Source of the DNA: Frankia tisae | Lineage (GTDB): Bacteria > Actinomycetota > Actinomycetes > Frankiales > Frankiaceae | Reading direction: 5' to 3' | Assembly (NCBI RefSeq): GCF_025403405.1 | Contig: NZ_JANEZT010000023.1 | Coordinates: 1 to 32,724 of the forward strand | DNA length: 32,724 nt | Part shown: positions 1 to 12,462 of the stretch, piece by piece | Layout: each line of letters begins with the position of its first letter | Position numbering within the stretch: the first letter of the stretch is position 1 | Position numbers and translations under genes: made by a program | Notes under the pieces: generated by a model | Database searches by the model: none | Seen by the model: only the letters and a program-made list of their open reading frames with translations | What the model was told of the DNA's origin: nothing

Positions 1-104
1 GCCTGGAACCGTCCACCCACCCCGGAGTCGCAGACCCGCTCCAGCTGAGCGTCTCGTCCGGTTCGGGTGCGTGCTGGAGCCGGCCGCGGTCGTACGGTGA
101 GCCG

Positions 105-1586
105 GTGAGCCTGTTCGATACCGCGGACCTGTTCGGCGAGGACGCCGCACCGCCGGCGGGGGACGTGCACAGCGCCGAGGTCGCCGGCCTGGCCCCACTC
201 GCGGCGCGGCTGCGGCCACGGCATCTGGACGAGGTTGTCGGCCAGCGCCACCTGCTCGGCGCGGGCAGCCCCCTGCGCCGGCTGGTCGAGGGTGGCGGGA
301 CGACCTCGGTGATCCTCTGGGGGCCGCCCGGAACGGGGAAGACCACTCTGGCCCACATCGTCTCCCGCGCCACCGGCCGGCGGTTCCGGGAGTTGTCCGC
401 GGTGACGGCAGGGGTGAAGGACGTTCGCGCCGTCATCGACGAGGCCCGTGCCGCCCGCTCGACCGCCGGCGCGCGGACCGTGCTGTTCATCGACGAGGTC
501 CACCGCTTCACCCGCACCCAGCAGGACGCCCTGCTTCCTTCGGTGGAGCTCGGCTGGGTCACCCTGGTCGCGGCCACCACCGAGAACCCGTTCTTCTCCG
601 TCGTCAGCCCGTTGCTGTCCCGATCACTGCTGCTCACCCTCGAACCGCTCACCGACGACGACATCCGCGGCGTGCTCGACCGGGCCCTGCGCGACCCGCG
701 CGGGTACGCCGGCCGGTTGGCACTGACCGACGAGGCCCGTGCGCACGTGGTCCGCTTCGCTGGCGGGGACGCCCGCCGCGCGTTGACCGTCCTGGAAGCA
801 GGTGCCGAGGCCCTCCTCGCCGACCTCACGGCGACCGGGGAGGCGGACGGGAGCGGGCATGGTCGGGCGGTGGCGCGGCTCGACGTGGACGTGCTCGAGC
901 AGGCCGTCAACCGAGCGGCCGTGCGCTACGACCGGTCCGGTGACCAGCACTACGACGTGATCAGCGCGTTCATCAAGTCGATGCGCGGCGGCGACGCCGA
1001 CGCCGCGCTGCACTACCTTGCCCGGATGCTGGAGGCCGGCGAGGACCCTCGGTTCATCGCCCGTCGCATGATCATTCTGGCCAGTGAGGACGTGGGCATG
1101 GCCGATCCCGGGGCGCTGGGCGTCGCGGTCGCCGCCGGGCAGGCGCTCGACCTGGTCGGGCTGCCGGAGGCGCGGCTGGCGCTCGCCCAGGCGGTCATCC
1201 ACCTCGCCCTGGCGCCGAAGTCGAACGCGGTGATCCGGGCGATCGAGGCCGCCACCGCCGATGTGCGTGCCGGCCGGGCCGGCCCAGTGCCGGCGCACCT
1301 GCGCGACGCCCACTATCAGGGGGCCACCCGGGCCGGCAGCGGGGTCGGGTACCGCTACCCGCATGACGCCCCAGGTGGCGTCGTCCGTCAGCAGTACCCG
1401 CCCGACGGGCTGACCGGCACGGACTACTACCTGCCCGGCGGCAACGGCTTCGAGCGCCGGGCCACCGAACGCCTGCGCGAGCTGCGAGCCGTCGTCCGTG
1501 GCACGCCCAGCACCGGGCCCGAGACCGGGGCCCACGGCGAGTCCGACATGACACCTGGCACGGCGCCGCCGGGACCGGTCGGCTGA
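105..1586 (+). CDS. rarA: Replication-associated recombination protein A (RarA/MgsA AAA+ ATPase)
   Basis: Encodes a 493-residue clamp-loader-like AAA+ ATPase of the RarA/MgsA/WRNIP1 family, which acts at stalled or gapped replication forks. Walker [10 protein letters not shown] lies at residues 73-81 and Walker B LFIDEVHR at about 127-134. The arginine-finger region ([13 protein letters not shown]) follows. The C-terminal half has the family's tetramerisation and MgsA segment, including [25 protein letters not shown] and the late YLPGGNGFE motif. Length fits the family, with a short non-conserved C-terminal tail after about residue 465. The GTG at 105 gives the usual short N-terminus before the DLFG segment. 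In many actinobacteria rarA lies upstream of alaS as here, so the context supports the call. The mechanism is known for family members and not shown here. Confidence 0.95.
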   Translation: MSLFDTADLFGEDAAPPAGDVHSAEVAGLAPLAARLRPRHLDEVVGQRHLLGAGSPLRRLVEGGGTTSVILWGPPGTGKTTLAHIVSRATGRRFRELSAVTAGVKDVRAVIDEARAARSTAGARTVLFIDEVHRFTRTQQDALLPSVELGWVTLVAATTENPFFSVVSPLLSRSLLLTLEPLTDDDIRGVLDRALRDPRGYAGRLALTDEARAHVVRFAGGDARRALTVLEAGAEALLADLTATGEADGSGHGRAVARLDVDVLEQAVNRAAVRYDRSGDQHYDVISAFIKSMRGGDADAALHYLARMLEAGEDPRFIARRMIILASEDVGMADPGALGVAVAAGQALDLVGLPEARLALAQAVIHLALAPKSNAVIRAIEAATADVRAGRAGPVPAHLRDAHYQGATRAGSGVGYRYPHDAPGGVVRQQYPPDGLTGTDYYLPGGNGFERRATERLRELRAVVRGTPSTGPETGAHGESDMTPGTAPPGPVG

Positions 1587-1908
1587 GCGCCGGCCTCGCA
1601 ACCACCGTTGTGCCGCCCGAGATACGTCCTGGCCAGGGGGCTGTGCCCCAGGCCGGGCGACGGGGGTTACCCGTGGCCCCTGCGGCTGCCTCGGTAAGGT
1701 CACACGAGGGCGTCACCGAGGTGGCGCCCGCGGCGTCCACGGTCACCGCGGTTGCGGTCGGCGGGTTTCGCGGCCACCGGCGGTGGTGTCCCGCGCAGGT
1801 CGCGAGCCCTCGGGGACCGAGGGTCTCGTGGCGGATCGCGGCGTGGCACGGCGTGCCGGATCGGGTGGGGTGGGACCGGCCCAATCGACGATGGAGGCAG
1901 GAGCACAT
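1587..1908. other. Intergenic region rarA to DUF948 gene
   Basis: This is 322 bases without a convincing gene. It starts with a terminator-like hairpin at 1631-1654. A TAAGGT hexamer at 1695-1700 resembles an actinobacterial -10 element, but no good -35 is seen 16-19 bases upstream, so a promoter is only possible. Open frames crossing the region on both strands are low-complexity Arg/Pro/Gly translations typical of GC-rich noncoding DNA. Confidence 0.5.
1631..1654 (+). terminator. Terminator-like hairpin after rarA
   Basis: GGCC (1631-1634) pairs with GGCC (1651-1654), and GGGGC (1637-1641) pairs with GCCCC (1645-1649) around a 3-base loop, with a small internal asymmetry. There is no U-tract, as is common in high-GC actinomycetes. 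It lies 45 bases after the rarA stop. Its role as a terminator is inferred from position. Confidence 0.4.
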
Positions 1909-2430
1909 ATGTCCGGTGGAGCGGTCGCGGGCCTGATCGCGTCGGGCGCGTTCGCAGTGCTCGCCCTCTTCGGCTGTTTCGTCCTGCTCAAACTCGGCAA
2001 GATCTTCGACGAGGCGGCGGCGCGCGTGCGCCAGACCGGTGCCGCCATCGACGAGGGAACCGCCCGGGTCAGGCAGGCCGGAGCGACGGTCGACGAGGTC
2101 AACGTGGCACTCGCCCATGTGAACAAGGAGCTGGACCGGGTCGACGCGATCACGGCGAACGTGCAGTCGATCACGACGAATGTCTCCTCGCTGACGTCGC
2201 TGTTCGCCGCGACGCTCGGCGGTCCGATGGTGCGGGTGGCCGCCCTCAGCTATGGCGTGCGCCAGGCCGCGGCCAAGCGCACCCGGTCCGAGGTCGAGTC
2301 GCGAGTGAAGTCGCAGATCAAGGCGGACAAGGCGGGTAAGGCGGGTAAGGCGCCCCGGCGCACGGGCGCCGACGATGCCGGCCTGCCCTCGGTCGCCGGG
2401 GCGACCGAGGGTCGCCGGGGAGGCCACTAG
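1909..2430 (+). CDS. DUF948 family membrane-anchored protein
   Basis: A 173-residue protein of unknown function resembling the DUF948 family. Residues about 4-29 form one hydrophobic membrane segment starting just after the N-terminus (GLIASGAFAVLALFGCFVLL). A long amphipathic helix follows, with repeated heptad-like stretches (VRQTGAAIDEGTARVRQAGATVDEV), then a basic, Lys-rich C-terminal tail (KADKAGKAGKAPRR). The predicted form is an inner-membrane anchor with a cytoplasmic coiled coil. The start was placed at ATG 1909 because GGAGG (1893-1897) and AGGAG (1899-1903) lie 11 and 5 bases upstream; earlier in-frame starts have no such site. The stop TAG abuts the ATG of the next gene with no gap, so the two are probably co-translated. 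The pair commonly sits between rarA and alaS in actinobacteria. Confidence 0.8.
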   Translation: MSGGAVAGLIASGAFAVLALFGCFVLLKLGKIFDEAAARVRQTGAAIDEGTARVRQAGATVDEVNVALAHVNKELDRVDAITANVQSITTNVSSLTSLFAATLGGPMVRVAALSYGVRQAAAKRTRSEVESRVKSQIKADKAGKAGKAPRRTGADDAGLPSVAGATEGRRGGH

Positions 2431-2763
2431 ATGTCCAGGATCTTCTATCTGGCCTTTGGTGCCGCGGCCGGCGTCGTCGTGGTGCGTCGGGCGGCGAAGG
2501 CCGCGGCGGCGCTTACTCCGACGAGCCTGGCCGGATCTCTCGTACAGTCGGTACAGGAGTTCCTCGCGGACGTGCGTGAGGCGGCGGCGGAGCGGGAGGA
2601 GGAGATCCGTGTTGCTCTCGGCCTCGACCGCGACCCGGACGATGATCCTTCCGAGCCCGCCGGCGCCGCTGGGCCGGGTGCGGCCGGTGCGGCCGGCTAT
2701 CCGGACAACCTCGACGACGCCGAGCGCACCATGCGGTTGGTTCCGGGTGCCCGCCGGCCCTGA
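2431..2763 (+). CDS. DUF6167-like small hypothetical protein
   Basis: A 110-residue protein that I match only to the small uncharacterised family (DUF6167-like) found between the DUF948 gene and alaS in actinomycetes. The N-terminus ([20 protein letters not shown]) is a short hydrophobic segment ending in two arginines, possibly a membrane anchor. An Ala-rich helix and the acidic stretch [13 protein letters not shown] follow, then an Asp/Pro/Gly/Ala-rich tail that is probably disordered. Its ATG follows the previous stop codon directly. It may act with the DUF948 protein at the membrane, but that rests on pairing and shared architecture only. Confidence 0.7.
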   Translation: MSRIFYLAFGAAAGVVVVRRAAKAAAALTPTSLAGSLVQSVQEFLADVREAAAEREEEIRVALGLDRDPDDDPSEPAGAAGPGAAGAAGYPDNLDDAERTMRLVPGARRP

Positions 2764-2855
2764 CGGCGCGGCGGCCGCACGGGCGGTGGCAGCAGCAGCG
2801 CCGCCCACCCCAGGATGACGCCCCTCCTCCCATGAGTCTGGACGATGTGAACCCG

Positions 2856-5501
2856 ATGGACACGGCCGAGATCCGCAGCCGCTTTCTCAACCATTTCGCC
2901 CAGCGTGGGCACACCGTCGTTCCGAGCGCCTCGCTGGTTGCTCAGGACCCGACGCTGCTGCTGGTCAACGCCGGGATGGTGCCGTTCAAGCCCTACTTCC
3001 TCGGGGATCTGGCGACGCCGTGGCCGCGGGCCACCAGCGTGCAGAAGTGCGTGCGCACCGTCGACATCGAAAACGTCGGCCGCACCGCCCGGCACGCGTC
3101 GTTCTTCCAGATGTGCGGCAACTTCTCCTTCGGAGACTATTTCAAGGCCGAGGCGATCCCGTTCGCCTTCGAGCTGCTCGTCGACGGGTTCGGGTTCAAG
3201 CCGGACGACCTGTGGGCCACGGTCTACCTCGACGACGACGAGGCCGAGCGGATCTGGCTGGACCTGCTGCCCGCCGAGCGCATCCAGCGCCGCGACAAGG
3301 AGGACAACTTCTGGTCGATGGGCGTGCCCGGTCCGTGCGGGCCGTGCAGCGAGATCTACTTCGACCGGGGCTCGGCGTACGGGCGCGAGGGCGGCCCGAT
3401 AGCCGACGAGGAGCGTTACCTCGAGGTGTGGAACCTCGTGTTCATGCAGTTCGAGCGGGGCGAGGGCGCCGGGTACGACTACCCGATCCTGCGCGAGCTG
3501 CCCGCCCGCAACATCGACACGGGCATGGGCCTGGAGCGGATGGCGACGATCCTGCAGGGCGTCGACAACCTCTATGAGATCGACATCTCCCGCCCGGTGC
3601 TCGACGCCGCCGGCCGGCTCACCGGCCGCCGCTACGGCGCCGACCCGGCCGATGACGTGCGGCTTCGCGTCGTGGCCGACCACACCCGCACCGCGGCGAT
3701 GCTCATCGCCGACGGCGTCGTGCCCTCCAATGAGGGCCGCGGCTACGTGTTGCGCCGCCTGCTGCGCCGCGCGGTGCGCGATGCCCGGCTGCTCGGCGCC
3801 CGCGAGCCGGTCATGGCCGAGCTGTTCGGCGTCGTCGGCGTCGCGATGGGCCCGATCTACCCGGAGCTCGTCGACAACGCCGAGACGATCACCGGGGTGG
3901 CCGTCGCGGAGGAGGCGTCGTTCGCCGAGACGCTGCGCACCGGCACCACGATCTTTGACACCGCGGTGCGGCAGGTCCGCTCGGCCGGTTCGGCGACCCT
4001 CGGCGGCGACGAGGCGTTCAAGCTGCACGACACCTACGGCTTCCCGATCGACCTGACGCTGGAGATGGCCGCCGAGGCGGGCCTGTCGGTCGACGAGGCC
4101 GGGTTCCGCCGGCTGATGGAGCGCCAGCGCCAGACCGCGAAGGCGGACCGGGCCTCGCGGCGCATCGGCAACGTCGACCTGTCCGCGTTCCGCCCGATCC
4201 TGGCCCGCTCCGGCCCGACGACGTTCACCGGCTACGAGGAGCTGACCCGGGAGTCCGGTGTCGTCGGTCTCGTCGGTATCGCCGACGGCGCCGGCCTCGA
4301 GGTCATCGGGGAGGGCGACGAGGTCGGAGTCGTCCTCGACACGACCCCCTTCTACGCGGAGAGCGGTGGCCAGGAGCCCGATTTCGGCCTGTTGCGCTTC
4401 GATGGCGGCGTGGTCGAGGTCCTCGACGTGCAGCGGCCCGTGCCGGAGCTGGTCCTGCACCGGGTGCGGGTGCGCTCCGGGGAGCTGCGCCTGGGCGACC
4501 GGGTGCAGGCCGAGGTCGACGAGGGTCGCCGCCGGGCGGTCTCCCGTTCACACACCGCCACCCATCTCGTGCATGCCGCGTTCCGCCGGGCGCTGGGGGA
4601 GGGGGCGACCCAGGCCGGGTCGCTGAACTCCCCGGGCCGGCTGCGCTTCGACTTCCACGCCCTCGGCGCCGTCGCGCCGTCGGTCCTCGCCGACGTCGAG
4701 GACGAGATCAACGAGGTCGCCCTGCGGGACCTGCCGGTCCGCGCGTTCGTCACGACGCAGGAGGAGGCCCGCCGGCTCGGCGCGATGGCGCTGTTCGGGG
4801 AGAAGTACGGCGACGCCGTGCGCGTCGTCGACGTCGGCGACTACGCCCGCGAGCTGTGCGGTGGTACGCACGTCGCCAGCTCCGCCCAGCTCGGCGCGGT
4901 CAAGCTGCTGTCGGAGTCGTCGATCTCCGCCGGGACCCGCCGGGTGGAGGGGCTCGTCGGCATCGACGCGTTCCGCTACCTCGCCCGGGAGCACCTGTTG
5001 GTCTCCCAGTTGTCCACCGCGCTCAAGGCCCGCCCTGACGAGCTGGCCGACCGCGTCACCGACATCGTCGGCCGGCTGCGCGACGCCGAGCGGGAGCTGG
5101 ACCGGCTGCGGGCCGCCGCGGTGCTCGCCGGCGCCGGGGCGCTCGCCGACGGCGCCGAGGACGTCGGCGGCGTCGCCGTCGTCACCGCGGAGGTGCCCGC
5201 CGGCACCGCGCCCGACGGCGTGCGGCTGCTGGCGATGGACGTGCGCGGGCGCCTCGCCGGGCGGCCGGCGGTCGTCGCCGTGGTCACCGCGGACGGCTCG
5301 TCGATCGTCGTGGTGACCGACCCCGGCGCTCGGTCGGCGGGGCTGCGCGCCGGCGAGCTGGTCCGCAGTTCCTGGGCGAGCCTGGGCGGCAAGGGCGGCG
5401 GCAAGCCCGACATCGCCCAGGGCGGCGGCGGGAACCCCGAGATGGTCCCGGCCGTCTTCGCGAAGCTGCGTGGGCTGGTGGCCGACCTCGCTGCCCGGTG
5501 A
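2856..5501 (+). CDS. alaS: Alanine--tRNA ligase
   Basis: Charges tRNA-Ala with alanine in the cytoplasm and edits Ser/Gly mischarging. Class II motifs are clear near the N-terminus ([21 protein letters not shown]), as is the anticodon-independent tRNA-recognition region. The editing domain carries the zinc-type HTATH (H566, H570) and CGGTH (C668, H672) motifs. The C-terminal DHHA1 region ends with the Gly-rich [15 protein letters not shown] segment. ATG 2856 gives [14 protein letters not shown], the conserved family start, and 881 residues. An in-frame ATG at 2832 would add eight residues; neither start has a good Shine-Dalgarno sequence. The protein is complete. ruvX follows within 20 bases, suggesting one transcript. 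Confidence 0.97.
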   Translation: MDTAEIRSRFLNHFAQRGHTVVPSASLVAQDPTLLLVNAGMVPFKPYFLGDLATPWPRATSVQKCVRTVDIENVGRTARHASFFQMCGNFSFGDYFKAEAIPFAFELLVDGFGFKPDDLWATVYLDDDEAERIWLDLLPAERIQRRDKEDNFWSMGVPGPCGPCSEIYFDRGSAYGREGGPIADEERYLEVWNLVFMQFERGEGAGYDYPILRELPARNIDTGMGLERMATILQGVDNLYEIDISRPVLDAAGRLTGRRYGADPADDVRLRVVADHTRTAAMLIADGVVPSNEGRGYVLRRLLRRAVRDARLLGAREPVMAELFGVVGVAMGPIYPELVDNAETITGVAVAEEASFAETLRTGTTIFDTAVRQVRSAGSATLGGDEAFKLHDTYGFPIDLTLEMAAEAGLSVDEAGFRRLMERQRQTAKADRASRRIGNVDLSAFRPILARSGPTTFTGYEELTRESGVVGLVGIADGAGLEVIGEGDEVGVVLDTTPFYAESGGQEPDFGLLRFDGGVVEVLDVQRPVPELVLHRVRVRSGELRLGDRVQAEVDEGRRRAVSRSHTATHLVHAAFRRALGEGATQAGSLNSPGRLRFDFHALGAVAPSVLADVEDEINEVALRDLPVRAFVTTQEEARRLGAMALFGEKYGDAVRVVDVGDYARELCGGTHVASSAQLGAVKLLSESSISAGTRRVEGLVGIDAFRYLAREHLLVSQLSTALKARPDELADRVTDIVGRLRDAERELDRLRAAAVLAGAGALADGAEDVGGVAVVTAEVPAGTAPDGVRLLAMDVRGRLAGRPAVVAVVTADGSSIVVVTDPGARSAGLRAGELVRSSWASLGGKGGGKPDIAQGGGGNPEMVPAVFAKLRGLVADLAAR

Positions 5502-5517
5502 ACGGCCGGCGGACCCG

Positions 5518-6054
5518 GTGAGCGGTCCGGTGGGTGGCCCGGTGGGTGGTTCCGGGCAGGAGCCGGACGTCCGGCCGGGGGTGCGCATCGGAGTCGATGT
5601 CGGCTCCGTGCGGGTCGGGGTCGCGGCCAGCGACCCCGGCGGCGTCCTCGCGGTGCCCGTCACGACCCTCGCCAGGGACAAGCGCCATAATGCGGACATC
5701 GAGCAGCTTGTCCAGATCGCCCGTGACAGGCAGGCTGTAGAGGTCGTGGTGGGCCTGCCCAGGCAAATGTCCGGGCAGGAGGGCCAGGCGGTCCGGGTGG
5801 TCCGGCGGTACGTCGAGGTACTCGCCGAGCGGATCGCCCCTGTCCCCGTGCGGTTCGTGGACGAGCGGCTCACCACGGTTGCGGCTCATCGCAGAATGGC
5901 CGAGCGTGGCGTTCGTTCCCGCGCCCGCCGCAGTCTCGTGGATCAGGAGGCAGCCGTGCAGATCCTGCAGCACGACCTGGACAGCCGCCGTCGGCGTGGC
6001 GACGTGCCCGGCGTGCCCGGGTCCACGGAGGCCTTTCCCCAGGACTCGAGGTGA
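5518..6054 (+). CDS. ruvX: Putative Holliday junction resolvase / pre-16S rRNA nuclease YqgF
   Basis: A RuvX/YqgF-family RNase H-fold nuclease. In E. coli, YqgF is linked to 16S rRNA 5'-end maturation; the older name is Holliday junction resolvase. Visible motifs are RIGVDVGSVRVGVA with acidic residue D27, the central VVGLPRQMSG, VRFVDERLTT, and the late VDQEAAVQIL containing the last acidic position. GTG 5518 was chosen because it starts 16 bases after the alaS stop and gives 178 residues, near the family length plus a Gly-rich N-terminal lead. An upstream in-frame GTG at 5470 would lie inside alaS. The stop overlaps the mltG start (GTGA), so coupling is likely. Confidence 0.9.
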   Translation: MSGPVGGPVGGSGQEPDVRPGVRIGVDVGSVRVGVAASDPGGVLAVPVTTLARDKRHNADIEQLVQIARDRQAVEVVVGLPRQMSGQEGQAVRVVRRYVEVLAERIAPVPVRFVDERLTTVAAHRRMAERGVRSRARRSLVDQEAAVQILQHDLDSRRRRGDVPGVPGSTEAFPQDSR

Positions 6055-7457
6055 CGGGCGGCAACCTCGACGAGATGCTCGACGAGGATCCCTATCGTCG
6101 TGGCCGCCGCTCCTCCGGACACGCCGACCGCCGAGCCGCCGACCGCCGTCAGGCCGATCAGGGCCCCGACGGCCGGTATCCCGACGGATATCCCGAGGAC
6201 GGATATCCCGAGGACGGATATGCCGCCGACGACTACGCCGACGACCCGCACGCCCGCGACCCCGGGGTCGACTCCCGCGGTGACCGGCGCGGCGGCGACC
6301 GTCGGCGGGCCCGCCGCGGCGCTGGCGGCCACGAGCCGCAGGACGACGCCGAGGACTGGGGCGGCGGCTGGGACGACGACGGCGACGAGGAGCGCCGCAG
6401 CCGGGCGCTGCCGAAGCTGATCGCCGTCCTCCTTGTCGTCGCCGTCCTGGTCGGCGTCGGCATCTTCGGGATCGGCAAGGTCATCGGCCGGGTCTCCGGC
6501 GGCGGTTCCACCAGCGCCGACTACACCGGCATGGGCGAGGGCATCGCCGTGGTCCAGGTCCCCGACGGCGCCACCGCCCGCCAGATTGGCGTGGAGCTGC
6601 AGGACGCGGACGTGACCGCGTCCGTCTCGGCGTTCGTCAAGGCCGCGTCCGCCAACCCCAAGTCGCTGGGCATCCAGCCGGGCACCTACCGGCTGCGCAG
6701 CCGGATGAGCGCCGAGGCGGCCCTCGCCGCATTGCTCGATCCGGCGTCCTCCGCGCCGTTCAAGTTCGTCATCAAGGAGGGCATGACCGTCCGCCAGGTG
6801 CTCAAGGGCCTGCACGAGCGGCTCGGCACGCCGTTGAGCGAGCTGGAGGCGATCGCCCGTTCTCCTGCCCAGCTTGGCGTGCCGTCCTATGCGCCGACCC
6901 TGGAGGGCTACCTTTTCCCGTCGACCTACGACCTGGACCCCGGGTCCACCCCGGTCCAGCTGTTGACCTCCTTCGTCACCCGCTTCAAGAAGGAAGCGGC
7001 GTCGATCGGCCTGGAGACCAAGGCCGCCGCGATCGGGGTCAAGCCGGCCGAGATCGTGACCATCGCCTCGATCGTCGAGAAGGAGGTCGCGAACGCCAGC
7101 GAGGGGCCGCAGGTCGCCCAGGTGATCTACAACCGGCTGCACGACACCACCGGGCGCTTCCGCCGCCTCGACATGGACTCCACCACCCGCTACGCCGACG
7201 ACGAGTACGAAGGTCCGCTGACAAAGGACCAGCTCAACAAGGCCAACCCGTACAACACGCGGGCGGTGGCCGGTCTGCCGCCGGGTGCGATCTCCAACCC
7301 GGGGATCTGGGCGCTGAAATCCGCTCTGGAACCTGCCGACGGGTCATGGTTGTATTTCGTGTCCATGCCCCAGAGCAAGGTGACACGCTTCGCCGCGACC
7401 GACGAGGAGTGGGCGGCACTGCGGGCGCAGTACCTCGCCGAGGGCGGCAAGGAGTAG
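6051..7457 (+). CDS. mltG: Endolytic peptidoglycan transglycosylase MltG
   Basis: A YceG/MltG-family lytic transglycosylase, 468 residues, thought to cleave nascent glycan strands at the cell membrane and so set strand length. The first 120 residues are a charged, probably disordered cytoplasmic region rich in Asp, Arg and Gly-Tyr-Pro repeats. One membrane segment follows (about 121-146, LPKLIAVLLVVAVLVGVGIF), then a LysM-like subdomain and the catalytic domain. The catalytic glutamate lies in ASIVEKE, probably E343, followed by the conserved VIYNRL. LDMDSTTRYA and NPYNTR..AGLPPGAISNPG are also conserved. The GTG start overlaps the ruvX stop by four bases. In many bacteria, as here, mltG lies near aroE. 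Confidence 0.95.
   Translation: MTGGNLDEMLDEDPYRRGRRSSGHADRRAADRRQADQGPDGRYPDGYPEDGYPEDGYAADDYADDPHARDPGVDSRGDRRGGDRRRARRGAGGHEPQDDAEDWGGGWDDDGDEERRSRALPKLIAVLLVVAVLVGVGIFGIGKVIGRVSGGGSTSADYTGMGEGIAVVQVPDGATARQIGVELQDADVTASVSAFVKAASANPKSLGIQPGTYRLRSRMSAEAALAALLDPASSAPFKFVIKEGMTVRQVLKGLHERLGTPLSELEAIARSPAQLGVPSYAPTLEGYLFPSTYDLDPGSTPVQLLTSFVTRFKKEAASIGLETKAAAIGVKPAEIVTIASIVEKEVANASEGPQVAQVIYNRLHDTTGRFRRLDMDSTTRYADDEYEGPLTKDQLNKANPYNTRAVAGLPPGAISNPGIWALKSALEPADGSWLYFVSMPQSKVTRFAATDEEWAALRAQYLAEGGKE
6186..6221 (+). repeat. 15-bp in-frame tandem repeat in mltG
   Basis: The unit GGATATCCCGAGGAC occurs at 6186-6200 and 6201-6215, followed by a partial copy (GGATAT). It encodes GYPED repeats in the disordered cytoplasmic part of MltG. 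A degenerate copy lies just upstream. Copy number may vary between strains, but that is inference. Confidence 0.7.
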
Positions 7458-7602
7458 ACGGCAGCCCCGGGCGGGCGGTGTGTACGACATGGCGACAGGT
7501 GTGGACGACGAGAGGCGGCGTCGGACCGGCACGGCGGCCGGTAGGCGATCCGGCGCGTTCGGCCGTACCTGGACGCCCCTGGACCAGGCGGGAGGCCACG
7601 TG

Positions 7603-8574
7603 GTGCGGGAGACCCAACTGGGCGGCGTGGGTGCGCGGCCGGAGCCGCAGCGGCCAGCGACCGTCGCCGCCGCGGCGACGGTCGCGCACCCGGCCCGCGC
7701 CGCGGTGCTCGGCGCTCCGGTGGACCATTCGCTCTCCCCCGTGCTGCACGCGGCCGCATACGCGGAGCTCGGCCTCGCCGTCACCTACACGGCCATCCAC
7801 TGCGACGCGCCCGACCTGCCGGCGACGCTGGACCGGGTCCGGTCCGACCCGAGCTGGGTCGGCCTGTCCCTGACCATGCCGCTCAAGACGGTCGCCCTGG
7901 ACCTGCTCGACGAGGTCGACCCGACGGCCGCGGCGATCGGGGCGGTCAACACCGTCGTCGTCGGCGAGGCCGGGCGGCTGCACGGCTACAACACCGACAT
8001 GGTGGGCATCGGCGTCGCCCTGCGCCGGGTCATGCGCGGTGCGGTACCCGGCCAGCCGCTCATCCTCGGCGCCGGCGGCACCGCCCGGGCCGCCGTCGCC
8101 GCCGTCGCCGCCGCCGGCTGCCCGCACGTCGCCGTGGTCGCCCGCCGTCCCGAGGCGGTCGCGGAGGTGGCCCGGATCGGCGCCCGTCTCGGCATCGAAG
8201 TGACGGCGCTGCCCTGGGAACTGCTTGCCACCGGTCTGCCCCCCGGGCCCGACCTCGTCATCGCCACCACCCCGGCCGGCGCGACCGATCCTCTCGCGAC
8301 CCGCCGCTGGCCGGGGTCCAGCCAGCTCGTCGAGCTGCTCTACCACCCGTGGCCGACCGCGCTCGCCGCCGCCGCCTACCGGGCCGGCGCTCGTGTCGTC
8401 AGTGGCCTGGAGATCCTCGCCGCGCAGGCCGTCGGGCAGGTCGAGCATTTCACCGGCCGTCGTGTTCCCGCCGGGGTCCTCCTGGCCGCCGGCCAGGCCG
8501 CCCTCGATGAACGCACGAGTGCGCATGTCGCCGTCGGCTCCGATACCAACCGTGTCGGCCTGACCGGCGGGTGA
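7603..8574 (+). CDS. aroE: Shikimate dehydrogenase
   Basis: Reduces 3-dehydroshikimate to shikimate with NADPH in the chorismate pathway. The substrate-binding motif SLSP begins at S43. The catalytic lysine is K95 (SLTMPLK), with N116 in the VNTVV motif and D132 in GYNTDMVG. The Rossmann glycine loop GAGGTARA is at 156-163. GTG 7603 was preferred because GGAGG (7591-7595) lies seven bases upstream. It gives 323 residues, already longer than the usual 270-290 because of an Ala-rich N-terminus. An in-frame GTG at 7480 would add 41 residues of non-conserved Arg-rich sequence. A prepilin-peptidase gene follows 22 bases later, and the other aro genes are downstream. Confidence 0.9.
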   Translation: MRETQLGGVGARPEPQRPATVAAAATVAHPARAAVLGAPVDHSLSPVLHAAAYAELGLAVTYTAIHCDAPDLPATLDRVRSDPSWVGLSLTMPLKTVALDLLDEVDPTAAAIGAVNTVVVGEAGRLHGYNTDMVGIGVALRRVMRGAVPGQPLILGAGGTARAAVAAVAAAGCPHVAVVARRPEAVAEVARIGARLGIEVTALPWELLATGLPPGPDLVIATTPAGATDPLATRRWPGSSQLVELLYHPWPTALAAAAYRAGARVVSGLEILAAQAVGQVEHFTGRRVPAGVLLAAGQAALDERTSAHVAVGSDTNRVGLTGG

Positions 8575-8596
8575 TGTTCGGAAGACAGGCCTAGCG

Positions 8597-9253
8597 GTGG
8601 GCGAGATCGGGCTCAGTGTGCTGATCGCGCTGGTGGCGCTCGTGATCGGGGTGCCGGTCGGGCACCGGGTCGTGGCCGGGGTGCCCCCGCCCGACGGCGG
8701 CGAGCCGCGCCGCGCCGCCCCCGGGGCGGCGGCCCTGGGGATCGGGACGGCGGTGGTGGTGGCCGCGGTGACCATCATCCTGCACCGCCATCCTGGCTGG
8801 TTACCGGCTTATTTATACCTCAGTGTGGTTGGAGTGTGGCTGGCTGCGATCGACGTGCGGGTGCACCGGCTGCCCGACCATCTGGTGCTGCCGGCCTACC
8901 CGGTGCTGGTCGCGTTGTTCGGGGCTGCCGCGCTGGTCGACGACGCGCCGGTCCGCCTGCTGCGGGCTGTGCTCGCCGGCACCGCCTGCTGGTTGGTCTT
9001 CCTGGCGCTGCACCGGCTGCCGGGCTCCGGCCTCGGCCGGGGTGACGTCAAGCTCGTCGGTCTGCTCGGCGGGGCGCTGGGCTGGCTGAGCTGGCCGAGT
9101 GTGGTGTTCGGGATGTTCGCCGGAATGGTCCTCGGCGGGGTGGGGGCGCTCGTGTTGCTCGCCGCCCGCCGTGTCGGCTGGCACGACCACCTCGCATATG
9201 GGCCGTTCCTGCTGGCCGGAGCCCTGCTCGCCGTCCTGGCCGGGGGCGGGTGA
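8597..9253 (+). CDS. Prepilin peptidase, short A24 type without N-terminal methylase domain
   Basis: A 218-residue multi-pass membrane protein of the type IV prepilin peptidase (A24 aspartyl protease) family. The two catalytic aspartates are visible as D86 in AAIDVRVHRLPD and D150 in GRGDVKL. About six or seven hydrophobic segments are present. The protein lacks the N-terminal CXXC-bearing methyltransferase domain of PilD, as is common for short actinobacterial members. The usual substrates in the family are type IV pilin-like or Tad/Flp prepilins, but none is encoded in this window. GTG 8597 lies 22 bases after aroE, with only a weak purine-rich stretch (GGAAGACAGG) upstream. The place between aroE and aroC recurs in actinomycetes as far as I recall. 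Confidence 0.85.
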   Translation: MGEIGLSVLIALVALVIGVPVGHRVVAGVPPPDGGEPRRAAPGAAALGIGTAVVVAAVTIILHRHPGWLPAYLYLSVVGVWLAAIDVRVHRLPDHLVLPAYPVLVALFGAAALVDDAPVRLLRAVLAGTACWLVFLALHRLPGSGLGRGDVKLVGLLGGALGWLSWPSVVFGMFAGMVLGGVGALVLLAARRVGWHDHLAYGPFLLAGALLAVLAGGG

Positions 9254-9325
9254 TCGGCGGCGACGGACGTGACCATGCTCCCGGTGCGAGGTGCAACATC
9301 GGGTGCTCGTGAAAGACTAGATGGC

Positions 9326-12245
<2,920 letters not shown>

Positions 12246-12256
12246 CCGCACCGCCG

Positions 12257-12281
12257 GCCCGCGGCCCGGGACGGCGCGGGC
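12257..12281 (+). terminator. Hairpin between aroB and efp
   Basis: GCCCGCG (12257-12263) pairs perfectly with CGCGGGC (12275-12281) around an 11-base loop, 12 bases after the aroB stop. There is no U-tract. A role in ending the aro transcript is inferred from position. The remaining gap up to efp contains TAGACT (12293-12298) and TAGGCT (12402-12407), which could be -10 elements, but neither has a convincing -35. Confidence 0.4.
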
Positions 12282-12462
12282 GCCGGGCTCGGTAGACTTG
12301 TCCGCGGCCTGGCTGATCGCCGCCGCACAGGGACCGGCACCGGTCCCGGGCGAGCGGTCAGGGCCGGCAGGGTCGCCGCGGCACGTGCGACCCGATGACT
12401 CTAGGCTTGCGCACGACGATGATCCGCCGTGCAGGCACGTAACCGAACGGAGAAGGCGCGCA

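Noticed and set aside
38-80. Inverted repeat GCTCCAGC / GCTGGAGC before rarA
   Set aside because: Only 8 bp with a 27-base loop in GC-rich DNA; the chance expectation is too high without further evidence.
2697-4460. Long antisense open frame (587 codons) opposite alaS
   Set aside because: Composition-driven shadow of a certain gene; no domain, no ribosome binding site.
7480-7602. N-terminal extension of AroE from GTG 7480
   Set aside because: The added 41 residues are Arg/Gly-rich and not conserved, while GTG 7603 has a well-spaced GGAGG.
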